Both the position numbers and the translations under genes were made by a program. This document shows positions 1 to 13,370 of a DNA stretch of 64,000 nucleotides, one piece after another; the first letter of the stretch is position 1; each line of letters starts with the position of its first letter. Under the pieces are notes generated by a model, which did not search any database, was not told the DNA's origin, and was given only the letters and a program-made list of their open reading frames with translations. Source of the stretch: Escarpia spicata. Taxonomy: Eukaryota > Annelida > Polychaeta > Sabellida > Siboglinidae. The DNA lies in NCBI GenBank assembly GCA_963995525.1, contig OZ023210.1:1798163-1862162 (forward strand), in the 5' to 3' direction.

Positions 1-1026
1 CTTCTTAAGCTAAAGGCCCATGGCATAGGAAATGGTATAATAAACTGGATAGAAAAATGGCTGAATGACAGAAGACAACGTGTAGTAGTTGATGGGGAGG
101 CTTCAAACTGGAAATCGGTATTGAGTGGGGTACCACAGGGATCAGTACTAGGACCTATATTATTCTTAATATATATCAACGATTTGGACGATGATATAAC
201 AAGCAAAGTGTTAAAATTTGCGGATGATACAAAAGTGTTTAGAAGGATTAAAAGTGATGGAGACAGACAGCACTTACAAGATGATCTTGATAGGTTGATC
301 AAATGGTCTGAAAAGTGGCAAATGCTGTTCAATTTTTGGAAATGTAAATGCCTCCACACAGGTCATGGGAATGAAGAGGTAAAATATAAAATGGGGGGTA
401 CTGTTCTAAGTACTACTGTAAAAGAAAAGGACTTAGGGTTAACCATTAGTGCTGATATGAATGTTTCAGAGCAGTGCGGAATTGCAGCGTCAAAGGGAAA
501 TCAAATTCTTGGATTAATTAGGCGAAATATAGCGTATAAGAAAAACGAATTCGTAGTACCGCTGTACAAAACAATAGTGAGGCCTCATTTAGAATATTGT
601 ATACAAGCATGGAGGCCATATCGCAAGAAGGACATAGATATGCTAGAAAGAGTACAGAGGAGAGCGACTAAAATGATACCAAATCTGAGGGATCTTAGTT
701 ACGAAATACGCCTAAAAGAATGTGGTTTAACAACACTAGAGACCAGGAGATTGAGAGGAGATCACATAGAAGTGTTTAAAATATTGAATGGTTATGAAAA
801 TATTGATAGAAACATTTTTTTCTCAGTTAAGAAAGATAGAAGGACCAGAGGACATGAAGCTACATTAGTAAAGGAGCAGTGCAGATTAGATATAAGAAAG
901 TTCTCATTCTCACAAAGGACTGTAAATGAATGGAACAGATTATCTCCTGATTGTGTTGGTGCTAGTAGCGTGAATATGTTTAAAAATAAAATCGACACAC
1001 ACCTTAAAAAGGCGGGATACATGTAG
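1..1026 (+). CDS. LINE reverse transcriptase, C-terminal part (CR1/Jockey-like), 5' end outside window
   Basis: The frame is open from base 1 to the TAG at 1024-1026 (341 codons), so the true start lies upstream. It encodes the palm and thumb part of a non-LTR retrotransposon reverse transcriptase. The motif SGVPQGSVLGP is followed by LKFADDTK, which holds the catalytic Asp pair (family form F/YADD). Further on come RPHLEYC and the tail WNRLSP...VNMFKNKID, typical of CR1/Jockey-type elements in invertebrates. The 3' end is intact with no frameshift. A few normally conserved positions are altered, for example FNFWKCKCLH where FNxxKC is usual. The 3' UTR runs to about 1117 and abuts a minisatellite. 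It is a mobile-element gene, not a host gene. The assignment to reverse transcriptase is secure; the clade is inferred. Confidence 0.9.
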   Translation, partial: LLKLKAHGIGNGIINWIEKWLNDRRQRVVVDGEASNWKSVLSGVPQGSVLGPILFLIYINDLDDDITSKVLKFADDTKVFRRIKSDGDRQHLQDDLDRLIKWSEKWQMLFNFWKCKCLHTGHGNEEVKYKMGGTVLSTTVKEKDLGLTISADMNVSEQCGIAASKGNQILGLIRRNIAYKKNEFVVPLYKTIVRPHLEYCIQAWRPYRKKDIDMLERVQRRATKMIPNLRDLSYEIRLKECGLTTLETRRLRGDHIEVFKILNGYENIDRNIFFSVKKDRRTRGHEATLVKEQCRLDIRKFSFSQRTVNEWNRLSPDCVGASSVNMFKNKIDTHLKKAGYM

Positions 1027-1117
1027 ATAAAAAGTATTGGACTCTCGATAAGCCAAAAGGCTTCCTTGTCCAACTGCCATCCAGAGTAATTTTCTGGTTG
1101 GCAATCTTGTTAAATAA
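1..1117 (+). mobile_element. 5'-truncated (by window) CR1/Jockey-like LINE with 3' UTR
   Basis: The element comprises the RT reading frame plus about 90 bp of 3' UTR containing the segment CTCGATAAGCCAAAAGGCTT and ending near TTGTTAAATAA. A diverged copy of this same 3' tail is found at 38741-38826, which independently marks the end of the element. No target-site duplication can be tested because the 5' end is outside the window. Confidence 0.8.
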
Positions 1118-2210
1118 CCATCTCTGTTGGTTTGCACGCATGCATTAATGGTGTAGCGACATAGTCATATCTGTTGGTTTGCACGCATGTATTAATGGTG
1201 TAGCGACATAGTCATATATGTTGGTTTGCACGCATGTATTAATGGTGTAGCGACATAGTCATCTCTGTTGGTTTCCACGCATGTATTAATGGCGTAGCGA
1301 CACAGTCATCTCTGTTGGTTTCCACGCATGTATTAATGGTGTAGCGACATAGTCATCTCTGTTGGTTTGCACGCATGTATTAATGGCGTAGCGACATAGT
1401 CATCTCTGTTGGTTTGCACGCAGGTATTAATGGTGTAGCGACATAGTCATCTCTGTTGGTTTGCACGCATGTATTAATGGTGTAGCGACATAGTCATCTC
1501 TGTTGGTTTGCACGCAGGTATTAATGGTGTAGCGACATAGCCATCTCTGTTGGTTTGCATGCAAGTATTAATGGTGTAGCGACATAGTCATCTCTGTTGG
1601 TTTGCAAGCAAGTATTAATGGTGTAGCGACATAGCCATCTCTGTTGGTTTGCACGCATGTATTAATGGTGTAGCGACATAGTCATCTCTGTTGGTTTGCA
1701 CGCATGTATTAATGGTGTATCAACATAGTCATCTCTGTTGGTTTGCACGCAGGTATTAATGGTGTAGCAACATAGTCATCTCTGTTGTGTATTAATGGTG
1801 TAGCAACATAGTCGTCTATGTTGGTTTGCACGCAGGTATTAATGGTGTAGCAACATAGTCATCTCTGTTGGTTTGCACGCTGGTATTTATGGCGTAGCGA
1901 CGTAATCATCTCCATATTTTTGCACGCAGGTATTAATGGCGTAGCGACATAGTCATCTATGTTGGTTTGCACGCAGGTATTAATGGTGTAGCGACATAGT
2001 CATATCTGTTTCTTTGCACACAGGTATTTATGGCGTAGTGACATAGTCATCTCCATTGGTTTGCACGCAGGTATATATGGCGTAGCGACATAATCGTCTC
2101 CATTGGTTTGCACGCAGGTATTTATGGTATAGTGACATAGTCGTCTCCATTGGTTTGTACGCAGCTATTTATGATGTAGCGACATAGTCGTCTCTGTTGG
2201 TTTGCACACA
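1118..2210. repeat. 47-bp minisatellite, about 23 copies
   Basis: Tandem copies have a period of 47 bp (for example TAGCGACATAG at 1154 and 1201). The unit core is GTTGGTTTGCACGCA, then GTATTAATGG, then TGTAGCGACATAGTC. Units are nearly identical at the left. They become diverged to the right (after about 1880), with one shortened unit near 1785. The array starts immediately at the LINE 3' end. Confidence 0.95.
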
Positions 2211-4073
2211 GCAGATTGCGACGCGTTACAGAGTCGTGATGTTGGTTTGCATACAAGACACTAATCACGACGCACGGCGAGATCAGTTGGCGCTACACAG
2301 CGGCGATACGGCGCGATCGTGCGTCGCTATACGACCCTACTACTGTTGAGCATTTAGCGAGCATTTAGCGTCGGCTGTAAACGGCGCAATCGTTGTGTTG
2401 ATGTTGCATCGTGCGCGTCCTGCCCTTAGTGTACGCTTGGCGCGCACTTGCTATGTCTAGGATCCAACGAAAACAGTGCGCGAGATTCCCGCGGGATGTC
2501 AGGTTGCCGCCTCGGAGAAGCGGGCCGGTGCATCTCAGCCGAGCCACTGAGACGAATAGCCCATGGCGCCACACAGCGCTCGGCTCGAGGAGTCGGTTCC
2601 TGATCCGTCATTACGACTGTCGGATGCACACGACATGTCCGATACAGGCCGAGGTGAGACTTACGAAATTGGCCGTGATCCGACATCACGGAAATAGGAT
2701 GTCCGCCAGTCGATCAATAGCGACACACATAAAAATAGTCGCCTTCCGCTAACGATATAATACCATAATCCCGGTCCAGGCCTTGTAAATATTTCGACCA
2801 TCTGGACAGAGGAGAAAACCACTGCAGAGCGTTGTGCGATCGCCGGTGTATGGTCTGTATGCGTTGATCGTGCTCCGCCCGCGACTATAGCAAGGCTGCA
2901 GCGACAATTCCCGGTCGATGCGTTGGTGAGTGCACGGACCAGGGTTATCTTGGGTATTGCAGGGTCCGTTGTGACTGCGATGCTGCGTCAATGATTATCT
3001 CTAGAATATCCGCGTGGGAGGAAACGTGAGGCCATGGTCTTTCGTGGGAATAGACGTTTGTATTTCTGCAAAGACGGCCCCAATAAATGAGGGTTTTCAG
3101 TAGGATTTGTCGTCAGTGTCTCTGTGCTGATGGACATGCAAGATGACATCAGAGCTTGGTCGTCCACTTTGACGGGCTGGACTTGGGCTTCAGTCTGAAA
3201 TGTCGCATGATCAGGGACGATTGCAATTAAAAATCATACTTTTTTTCTGGCAGTTCCTTTTCACCCCCTTGATCCCCGGTGGGCGTAGTCCCCATGACCC
3301 GGCCAGTTCAGACCTCTCTACGATTCTGCACCATCTTTCTTTGCATTCTGCAACGTTCTTCAATCCTTGCTCTTTAGATATTTCTATTCACGCAGTCTTT
3401 CCTTTTTATATAGGTATTTTTCTTTTCATTTTACCACCCTCTTCTCTGTTTGTCATGCTCTCTGGCGAACCTGTCCCCACTCGTTCTCAATACGCGTACA
3501 CCTGTCTCAGTCTGCTACAAATCGCAGCTACCACATTCGACCATCGTGACAGACGTAATACCGTTTGCCCGAACTGAGTGACAGACGTGTCGATGCACCA
3601 GTCCCCAGCGTATGTCATCATGTTGAACCATCAGGCTTCGATCCTGGTGTCCAGCCGTTGGTCGACGGCTACTTGCATTGAGCCACGTCAACTCGGCAGA
3701 CAATCCGGCGCAGTTGATATGAGAAAGTTCCGTCGTTGTTGCGAGCGCACGCGTCGTGCGTGATGGATGATGCAGAGATTAGACCGAGGTATCGCCCGGG
3801 CAGTAGCCCATTGAGTGGGTTCCTCTCAGCAGCCGAGTTGCCCGTGCTTTGATCAGCTCATTGCGTCTTTTGATGTACAAATTGGACCAGTGGTTGTCAG
3901 CGCTGTCCGATCTAGTCGCTAGTACACTGATTCGATTAGACAATTCGTTCCTGGTGCTTCTTGTGCGGGGCAGAAGCTTCGTCGTTATAGCGCTGGACAT
4001 TAAGAACCTTTTGGCGAAGCGTTGGGGTAGCGATTGATGCAATGCTGGGAAAACCGAATACAATACTTCGTCT
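2211..4073. other. No gene recognised
   Basis: This is unique-looking, fairly GC-rich DNA with only short chance reading frames on both strands (longest about 145 codons). None has a recognisable domain or exon-like conservation. Confidence 0.6.
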
Positions 4074-5510
4074 TCTGTTGATGGTTGTGGGGAGTCCACG
4101 TCACCCGCTCCATTCTGTATTCGTGTCCGTCTCTCACCGTCTTCTGTTTCCCGTAGATGGTTGCGGGGAGTCCACGTCACCCGCTCCATTGTGTATTCGG
4201 ATCCATCTCTCACCATCTTCTGTTTCCCGTTGATGGTTGTGGGGAGTCCACGTCACCCGCTCCATTGTGTATTCGGATCCATCTCTCACCATCTTCTGTT
4301 TCCCGTTGATGGTTGTGGGGAGTCCACGTCACCCGCTCCATTCTGTATTCGTGTCCATCTCTCACCATCTTCTGTTTCCCGTTGATGATGGTTGTGGGGA
4401 GTCCACGTCACCCGCTCCATTCTGTATTCGGATCCATCTCTCACCATCTTCTGTTTCCCGTTGATGGTTGTGGGGAGTCCACGTCACCCACTCCATTCTG
4501 TATTCGTGTCCATCTCTCACCATCTTTTGTTTCCCGTTGATGGTTGTGGGGAGTCCACGTCACCCGCTCCATTCTGTATTCGTGTCCATCTCTCACCGTC
4601 TTCTGTTTCCCGTTGATGGTTGCGGGGAGTCCACGTCACCCGCTCCATTCTGTATTCGTGTCCATCTCTCACCGTCTTCTGTTTCCCGTTGATGGTTGCG
4701 GGGAGTCCACGTCACCCATTCCATTCTGTATTCGTGTCCATCGCTCACCATCTTCTGTTTCCCGTTGATGGTTGTGGGGAGTCCATGTCACCCACTCCAT
4801 TCTGTATTCGTGTCCATCGCTCACCATCTTCTGTTTCCCGTTGATGGTTGCGGGGAGTCCACGTCACCCGCTCCATTCTGTATTCGTATCCATCTCTCAC
4901 CGTCTTCTGTGTCCCGTTGATGGTTGCGGGGAGTCCACGTCACCCACTCCATTCTGTATTCGTATCCATCTCTCACCGTCTTCTGTGTCCCGTTGATGGT
5001 TGTGGGGAATCCACGTCACCCACTCCATTCTGTATTCGTGTCCATCGCTCACCATCTTCTGTTTCCCGTTGATGGTTGTGGGGAGTCCACGTCACCCATT
5101 CCATTCTGTATTCGTGTCCATCGCTCACCATCTTCTGTTTTCCGTTGATGGTTGTGGGGAATCCACGTCACCCACTCCATTCTGTATCCGTGTCCATCGC
5201 TCACCATCTTCTGTTTCCCGTTGATGGTTGTGGGGAGTCCATGTCACCCACTCCATTCTGTATTCGTGTCCATCGCTCACCATCTTCTGTTTCCCGTTGA
5301 TGGTTGCGGGGAGTCCACGTCACCCGCTCCATTCTGTATTCGTATCCATCTCTCACCGTCTTCTGTGTCCCGTTGATGGTTGCGGGGAGTCCACGTCACC
5401 CACTCCATTCTGTATTCGTGTCCATCGCTCACCATCTTCTGTTTCCCGTTGATGGTTGTGGGGAGTCCACGTCACCCGCTCCATTCTGTATTCGTGTCCA
5501 TCTCTCAACG
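4074..5510. repeat. 76-bp minisatellite, about 19 copies
   Basis: The unit start ATGGTTG recurs every 76 bp from 4081 to 5452, with one 3-bp insertion in the copy near 4385. Units carry GGGGAGTCCACGTCACCC and CTCACCATCTTCTGTTTCCC. Because 76 is not a multiple of three, an overlapping series of 74-codon frames results; these are repeat artefacts, not genes. Confidence 0.97.
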
Positions 5511-7661
5511 TTTTCTGCGATGTTGTTCTACACGCGGCTGTTCTAACCTGCCTTCCTGTGATTTCGGTGTAAATTGGCTTTCTATCTTACTATTCGATTC
5601 CGTTCCTCCTTCTGTTTTCCATTATTTATCTCTCAACTCTCCTCGTCCATTGCCTGTACATGTCCTGCCCATTTCATTCCGTTCCTAACCACTTTCATTT
5701 TCACGTGTTTCTTTTTCTCAATATCTTCCACAATTCCTCCACCATCCTTCCATCTTGTCGTGTCACGTGGATTCTTCGGAGCCAATTCAGTGCAACATTA
5801 ATGAGTTGAATTATGCGTGAAAGGCGGGAATATTGCCAGACGTCAAACATCAGCAAACGGTATTTAAATGACTATAGTTAGGGTTCTGGCCTCGGTTCAC
5901 CCATAAAGTTATCCTGATATAGTTTAAGGTATTGATCTTAACAAATGTGTTAAAACAAAGTTCAATACCATTATCTAGCAATCTTAGCTAATACTGATAA
6001 TTTGTTTAATTGTAATCAGCTGTAAACGGAGAAACTGTAATCATGATAGGTACTGCACGGACAGTTGTCCTACACTTGCCAGTAAGAACAAACGCAAGAG
6101 GAATGACAAGAGTTCGTGATGTAGATGATCAGGCATTGCCTTGCGTCCAATGGCGTTCTGTGGCCTAGGTATGCCAGCGCGGCCAAGGGGAATCGGTGCC
6201 GGAAACAATTATTTCCGTGGAATTACGTCACTTCCTAATTAACCAGGACACGTCCTGTTTAATTTGACAATAACAACGGTGTTGGCGCTCGATCCGGAGT
6301 CTCTTCAGATAATTAGTCCGCGCCAACAATAATATCAATTAGACGGGCCAAGGAACGTATGTTGCGGATTTCGTGTTTTGGGCTTATAGTTGGAATAATA
6401 ACGCGTAAATTGACATAAGATTACCTCCTAACAGCCGTCCTGTTGTCATTAATTTGGTAAATATCGTGCAAATGACCAGGAAAACGAATGTCTTCGTGGT
6501 GTAGTATTTCAAATAATTACTACATATACATTAAATGAGTTGTTTTCCCAGAATGTTTGTCCGTGTAATTAGTATTTGTCATTAACTATGGTCACATACG
6601 GTATGTGCGTGCGTGTGCGTGTGCGTGCGCATGTGCGTGTGTGAGTGTGCGCGTGTGCATTCATACATCCGTGCGTGCGTATGCACATGTTCATGGGTTG
6701 AGGATATGTTTTTTTCTCTCAAAAGGAGTGCTCTATAAAGGCACAATACCCTAACGCTACATATAAGCAACAGCATGCTACAACCAGTATATTATGCTAT
6801 TTAGTTTAGAGTTCACGGACTTGAAACATGTCATTGTTTAATTAGCAGACACTATAACCAATCCATCCAGAACATGACCGCATCCTATTCACCACACGAT
6901 TAATTAACACGTGCGCATATCTTCTGTTAGGCCGGTTTCTATATCGCTGCGGCTGCTTCATAATTCTAACATCATCCTCTTGAATAACACGCAACACGCA
7001 GTCGCCGTGTTAGATGCAAGTCCCAGTGCGCGTTAGATCAAACCATCGGCTCATATCAACATCGCTATTGAATATTTCGTGCTATTATTTTTAGTTGACG
7101 CTCCCATGCTCCATGAAATATTTATGTTTTAATCAAACCGCCTACCAGCAGCGTCAACATACATTTGATGGGTGCGCATGCAATCGCTGGCCGCTGAGAA
7201 CAGTCACCTATAACCCCACCAGCCGGCGTGTGGTACATCGCCAACAGCGTCATAATACAATGGAGGACAGAAACATTTTAATCAGCATATTCAGGGAGTT
7301 CGTCGTTGGACATTCTGGATATCTTCGATATTGTCTGTATTTGTCTTACTCCACATTCACGTCTCCTGCGGCAACTTAAAATTTGTGTTGTTTCGTGCGT
7401 TAATCGGTGTTCTTCCTTTGCCTTTGAAATCTTTGTTTCGTCGTGACCTTGCGTTGCGTCTATTTTGAGGTCATTGTCCTTCTATTGTACTCTGGTAATT
7501 TAGTCTAACTTTCTTCTACAAATGACCTGTCACTCTGTCCTCTTGAACTCTTGCACATACATTCTATATGTTTAAGCTTTGCATGACCTCTCGCTGAGTA
7601 TATCTTCGGGTCATTGCTCCTTCTGTTGAACTCTTGAACTTGTATTATATATTTTTTCTTC
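5511..7661. other. No gene recognised; short TG/CG-rich microsatellite at about 6600-6690
   Basis: AT-rich intergenic-type sequence. The only structured part is a GTGCGT-type simple repeat around 6600-6690. No exon-like conserved coding segment was seen on either strand. Confidence 0.6.
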
Positions 7662-8535
7662 ACTTGACCTCTCGGTGTGTGTACATTGACGTTACTGTTC
7701 ATTCCCTTGACCTCTCGGTGTGTGTACATTGACGTTACTGTTCATTTCCTTGACCTCTCCGTGTGTGTACATTGACGTTACTGTTCATTCCCTTGACCTC
7801 TCGGTTTGTGTAGATTGACGTTACTGTTCATTCCCTTGACCTCTCGGTGTGTGTACATTGACGTTACTGTTCATTCCCTTGACCTCTCGGTGTGTGTACA
7901 TTGACGTTACTGTTCATTCCCTTGACCTATCGGTGTGTGTAGATTGACGTTACTGTTCATTTCCTTGACCTCTCCGTGTGTGTACATTGACGTTACTGTT
8001 CATTCCCTTGACCTCTCGGTGTGTGTACATTGACGTTACTGTTCATTCCCTTGACCTCTCCGTGTGTGTACATTGACGTTACTGTTCATTCCCTTGACCT
8101 CTCGGTGTGTGTAGATTGACGTTACTGTTCATTCCCTTGACCTCTCGGTGTGTGTAGATTGACGTTACTGTTCATTTCCTTGATCTCTCCGTGTGTGTAC
8201 ATTGACGTTACTGTTCATTCCCTTGACCTCTCGGTATGTGTACGTTGACGATACTATTCATTCCCTTGACCTCTCGGTGTGTGTACGTAGATGTTACTGT
8301 TCATTCCCTTGACCTTTCTCGGTGTGTGTACGTAGACGTTACTATTCATTCCCTTGACCTCTCGGTGTGTGTACATTGACGTTACTATTCATTCCCTTGA
8401 CCTCTCGGTGTGTGTACATTGGCGTTACTATTCATTCCCTTGACCTCTCGGTGTGTGTACATTGATGTTACTGTTAATTCCTTTGACCTCTCGGTGTATC
8501 TACATTGACGTTACTGTTCATCCCCTTGACCGCTC
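7662..8535. repeat. 43-bp minisatellite, about 20 copies
   Basis: The unit is CTTGACCTCTCGG, GTGTGTACA, TTGACGTTACTGTTCATTC. Degenerate precursors of the TTGACCTCTCG block occur at about 7560-7660. Each unit contains TGACCT and TGACGT boxes. Confidence 0.95.
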
Positions 8536-9717
<1,182 letters not shown>

Positions 9718-10414
9718 GCGTTGAAAAAAAAGCCAGTTGTGAGGAATGAAATAACCACGAGGAAAATCATTTATACGAGTAACCCGTTTCTTCTTTATTT
9801 GCAAGCATCGCTTTTTGCAGAACACACGGCCTGACGAATGTCTTCTCCTAGGAGGCTAGGACCCGTCTTCCATGCATGTCCTCATTGCATACATTTGTTT
9901 TTTTAGCACCAACAACTATATCTGCGCCTTGGCCTGCAGGTTGCGGTGCGCTGTGCCAGCAGTCCCTCGTGCGGGGTCAGTGGTTTGGTGCAACGAAAAG
10001 GAATAACAAATTATGTACAACAATTTGCATTGGTTAGCCGATACATTGCTAGTATAGGGTGTTTCGTGGTATTACAATTCCCAAAGGCTGTTACCCAAAT
10101 GCTAGTTATTTAAAAGCGTCGTACTCCGTGGCTTAATCTTCAGTGTTGTATTATATTTGCAGAATGATACGTCACCCGGATAACGACGTCGTTAAAATCG
10201 CATATTGTAACTGCCAAATTGTGGATTTCCGAAACTATTAAGAAATTAAAGAGTACGATTGTATCACGTGTTGTGTGTTTATTATTTTCGATCAACCGAT
10301 GTGTTATAAATTCTTACACATTCAGAGTTGCGATGTCTGCAGTTTCCCGTAAAATAGTTGTGCGATTAATCATATCTTTGTTGGGCTTCCTGTCGTTTTG
10401 AATATATTGGCAAT
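9718..10414. other. No gene recognised
   Basis: Unrecognised sequence. About 45 bp at 10319-10370 resembles 21011-21060, suggesting an old dispersed repeat. Confidence 0.4.
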
Positions 10415-11216
10415 TGTTGTCATTCACGCCGTCTTAGTTCAGTGACCTACATCTAGATGACTATCACACCGCAGAACTGTTGTTGTCATTCCACGCCGTC
10501 TTAGTTCAGTGACTTACATCTAGATGACTATCACACCGCAGAACTGCTGTTGTCATTCCTCGCCGTCTTAGTTCAATGACCTATATCTAGATGACTACCA
10601 CATCGCAGAACTGCTGTTGTCATTCCACGCCGTCTTAGATCAGTGACCTACATCTAGATGACTATCACACCGGAGAACTGTTGTTGTCATTCCACGCCGT
10701 CTTAGATCAGTGACCTACATCTAGATGACTATCACACCGGAGAACTGTTGTTGTCATTCCACGCCGTCTTAGATCAGTGACCTACATCTAGATGGCTATC
10801 ACACCGCAGAACTGTTGTTGTCATTCCACGCCGTCTTAGTTAAGTGACTTACATCTAGATGACTATCACACCGCAGAACTGCTGTTGTCATTCCTCGCCG
10901 TCTTAGTTCAATGACCTATATCTAGATGACTACCACATCGCAGAACTGCTGTTGTCATTCCACGCCGTCTTAGATCAGTGACCTACATCTAGATGACTAT
11001 CACACCGCAGAACTGCTGTTGTCATTCCACGCCGTCTTAGTTCAGTGACTTACATCTAGATGACTACCACACCGCAGAACTGCTGTTGTCATTTCTCGCC
11101 GTCTTAGATCAGTGACCTACATCTAGATGACTATCACACCGCAGAACTGTTGTTGTCATTCCACGCCGTCTTAGTTCAGTGACTTACATCTAGATGACTA
11201 CCACACTGCAGAACTG
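10415..11216. repeat. 67-bp minisatellite, about 12 copies
   Basis: TCTAGATGA recurs every 67 bp (10452, 10519 and so on). Units carry GTTGTCATTCCACGCCGTC, CATCTAGATGACTA and CACACCGCAGAACTG. Confidence 0.96.
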
Positions 11217-13199
11217 CGTTGCATCTGTTCGAATGGGTAGTTTTTGCTCAGGGATTAATGGTTGCATTCTGGCCTCAGACGAAGATTGGTGAGTCGGTCG
11301 AACAAAAGCGAATGTCTGTGCAGCGCATTGGGACGAGATACGAACGACCCGCTTGACTTGATGGCCGTAACGTCCTGTCGTATGGTATGGACGTTATCTG
11401 TTCCAACTTATCGACCGCTCGTCTATGTGTTTTACTGAAGAGCAATATTTTACAAGACCTGCTTTTACCTAGTAATGTTGCGCGTATGATCTATGCATCA
11501 TGTTAAATACAAAACAAAACAAACATTTGAACGCTAATAAAGGAAAGCTTTATTAAAGAAACCACATTATACTCCAAATAAATTATATCCTCCAGAAAGT
11601 GACGACATGACACGCAATTGCACATGCATTAATATGGGCCCCCGCCTGATGTTAAACAACGTTTGGTTCATGGTATAAATTCAGCATTCAAAATACTAAA
11701 ACGGCTGTCATGGGAATCGTTCGCTCAAGCGTCGCGCTCCAATATCTGCGGATAATGAATAACAGTCAACCAGTAGCGAGCACATCATTCACTGCGATGC
11801 GCTCTCGAGCGCGCCAAGTTTTTTTCCGCCGAAAGGCGTAACGAAGCCGGTGATATTTCAATCAGTGAATTCCGTGTGACATTTTAACAGCGAGAAATAA
11901 AGCACGGTCCAGAGCACTTATAAACGCACTGATTTGAAAATAACTTGCTACACGGATTATATTCGGCAGGGAGTCGGCCAAGTGGAAACGGTTGATTTGT
12001 GTCTTTACTCGGTGACCGACTGTGAATGGCCGGCCCTGTCTCATCGCCGGGCTAGTGGAGCGCGCCACACCGCCAGGCGCATTGATTTCTTAATTATAAT
12101 GTCCCTTTATCTTAAATCAAAGACGCAGAAGTATTAGAGGCGGAAATTTGTACGATATTTGGCTGGATGTTGGCGCTTTCATCTGTATGCTCGGGTGTAA
12201 TTATAACAACTATCGCGATCGGGAAACTTTACAACTAAAGCGCGCGAGTCATTTCCAACATGACGTCTGCTAATTTACGCGGCGTTTGCCCGTCAGCGTT
12301 AGTAAAAATAACCCATCCGATTTGTCGCGAGTTGGCGTCCAATTACTGCTGATTGCAAGCATTCATAATGGCCACGTGACCGGCGAAATGTAATCATCTC
12401 CCATCAATCATAGCTGTGACGAGAAGTGTAGGACTAATTAGCAGACCCATAACAATTAAGCGTGCATAGAGAAGTGACTATGTCGTGTTGTGTTTTGGTT
12501 AAGGAAGTATTACTTGGAGTGCAGGGCTCTGACGAGTGTTCGTGGGTGGATGTCATCAAACCTGCGTTCCTCGTCATTAAGCATGTAGCCCTGATACATC
12601 CGGGAGTGCTTAATATGGGACCACATGATGCAGTGATCAATATTTAATGTGGATGCAAACGGTTTACGCGTTGTGTAATTTGCTTATGTAGGGAACACGC
12701 TTGTTTGTAAATATTTGTGTTGGTGGTGATTTAAAATCGTAAACCCTAAACAGAGAAGTGCCAATTAGGAGTACGTTTCATTAATGGCATATCAGAATTA
12801 TATGGTGACAGTGTATGCAGTATGCACAGTCCGTTATAACCATTATACGTGGGTACATGTTTAGATGACCGACTTCGTGCGTTCTTCCCTTGGCACCTTT
12901 ATAAAGAGATAAGGCTAGTTCTTGTTCTGCTGCCCCGGCTGTTATCCCTTTTCAGGTCTCCCTATTGTCAGCCTTTTTGTCGTCTCCCTCCGCCTTTCTG
13001 AAATATCGTTTTACAGTCCTCTCTACTAAACTGTGGTCTGCCCATCTGTCTGCGGACTAGCTGTTTCACGCTGTTTCCTCTTCACCATTCGCCCCGCCTC
13101 CATCCACACCACGTAACCTGACTATTTTGTGTAGTACATCGAATAGCGGGAACATTCTTAAAATAAGCAAAACGCGTACTATTAAAGGCAATATAAAAT
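11217..13199. other. No gene recognised
   Basis: Only short chance reading frames, and no conserved domain or splice-bounded exon that I could identify. Confidence 0.55.
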
Positions 13200-13370
13200 T
13201 GTTTAAAGCTGCTTCCTCGACTGGATTAACCCGTCACGAATCGACGGATTAACCCGTCATTAATCCACGGATTAACCCATCACGAATCGACGGATTAACC
13301 CGTCACTAATCCGATCCGTTGATGTTTAAATGTATTATGTGTGAACAGTTTAAACAATCCCCGCAATAGA
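13200..13370. repeat. Dispersed repeat copy with internal GGATTA-rich tandem
   Basis: The block starts AAAGCTGCTTCCTCGACT and continues to a segment near 13350 (GAACAGTTTAAAC). Both ends match 16115-16230. Between them are four or more roughly 24-bp units carrying GGATTAACCC, plus TAATCC on the opposite orientation. Confidence 0.7.

Noticed and set aside
1118..5510. Regular repeats as possible CRISPR arrays
   Set aside because: Units are contiguous with no unique spacers and the genome is eukaryotic.
10319..10370. Similarity to 21011-21060 as a named transposon
   Set aside because: Only about 45 bp at moderate identity, and no ends or duplication found; left as a possible old dispersed repeat.
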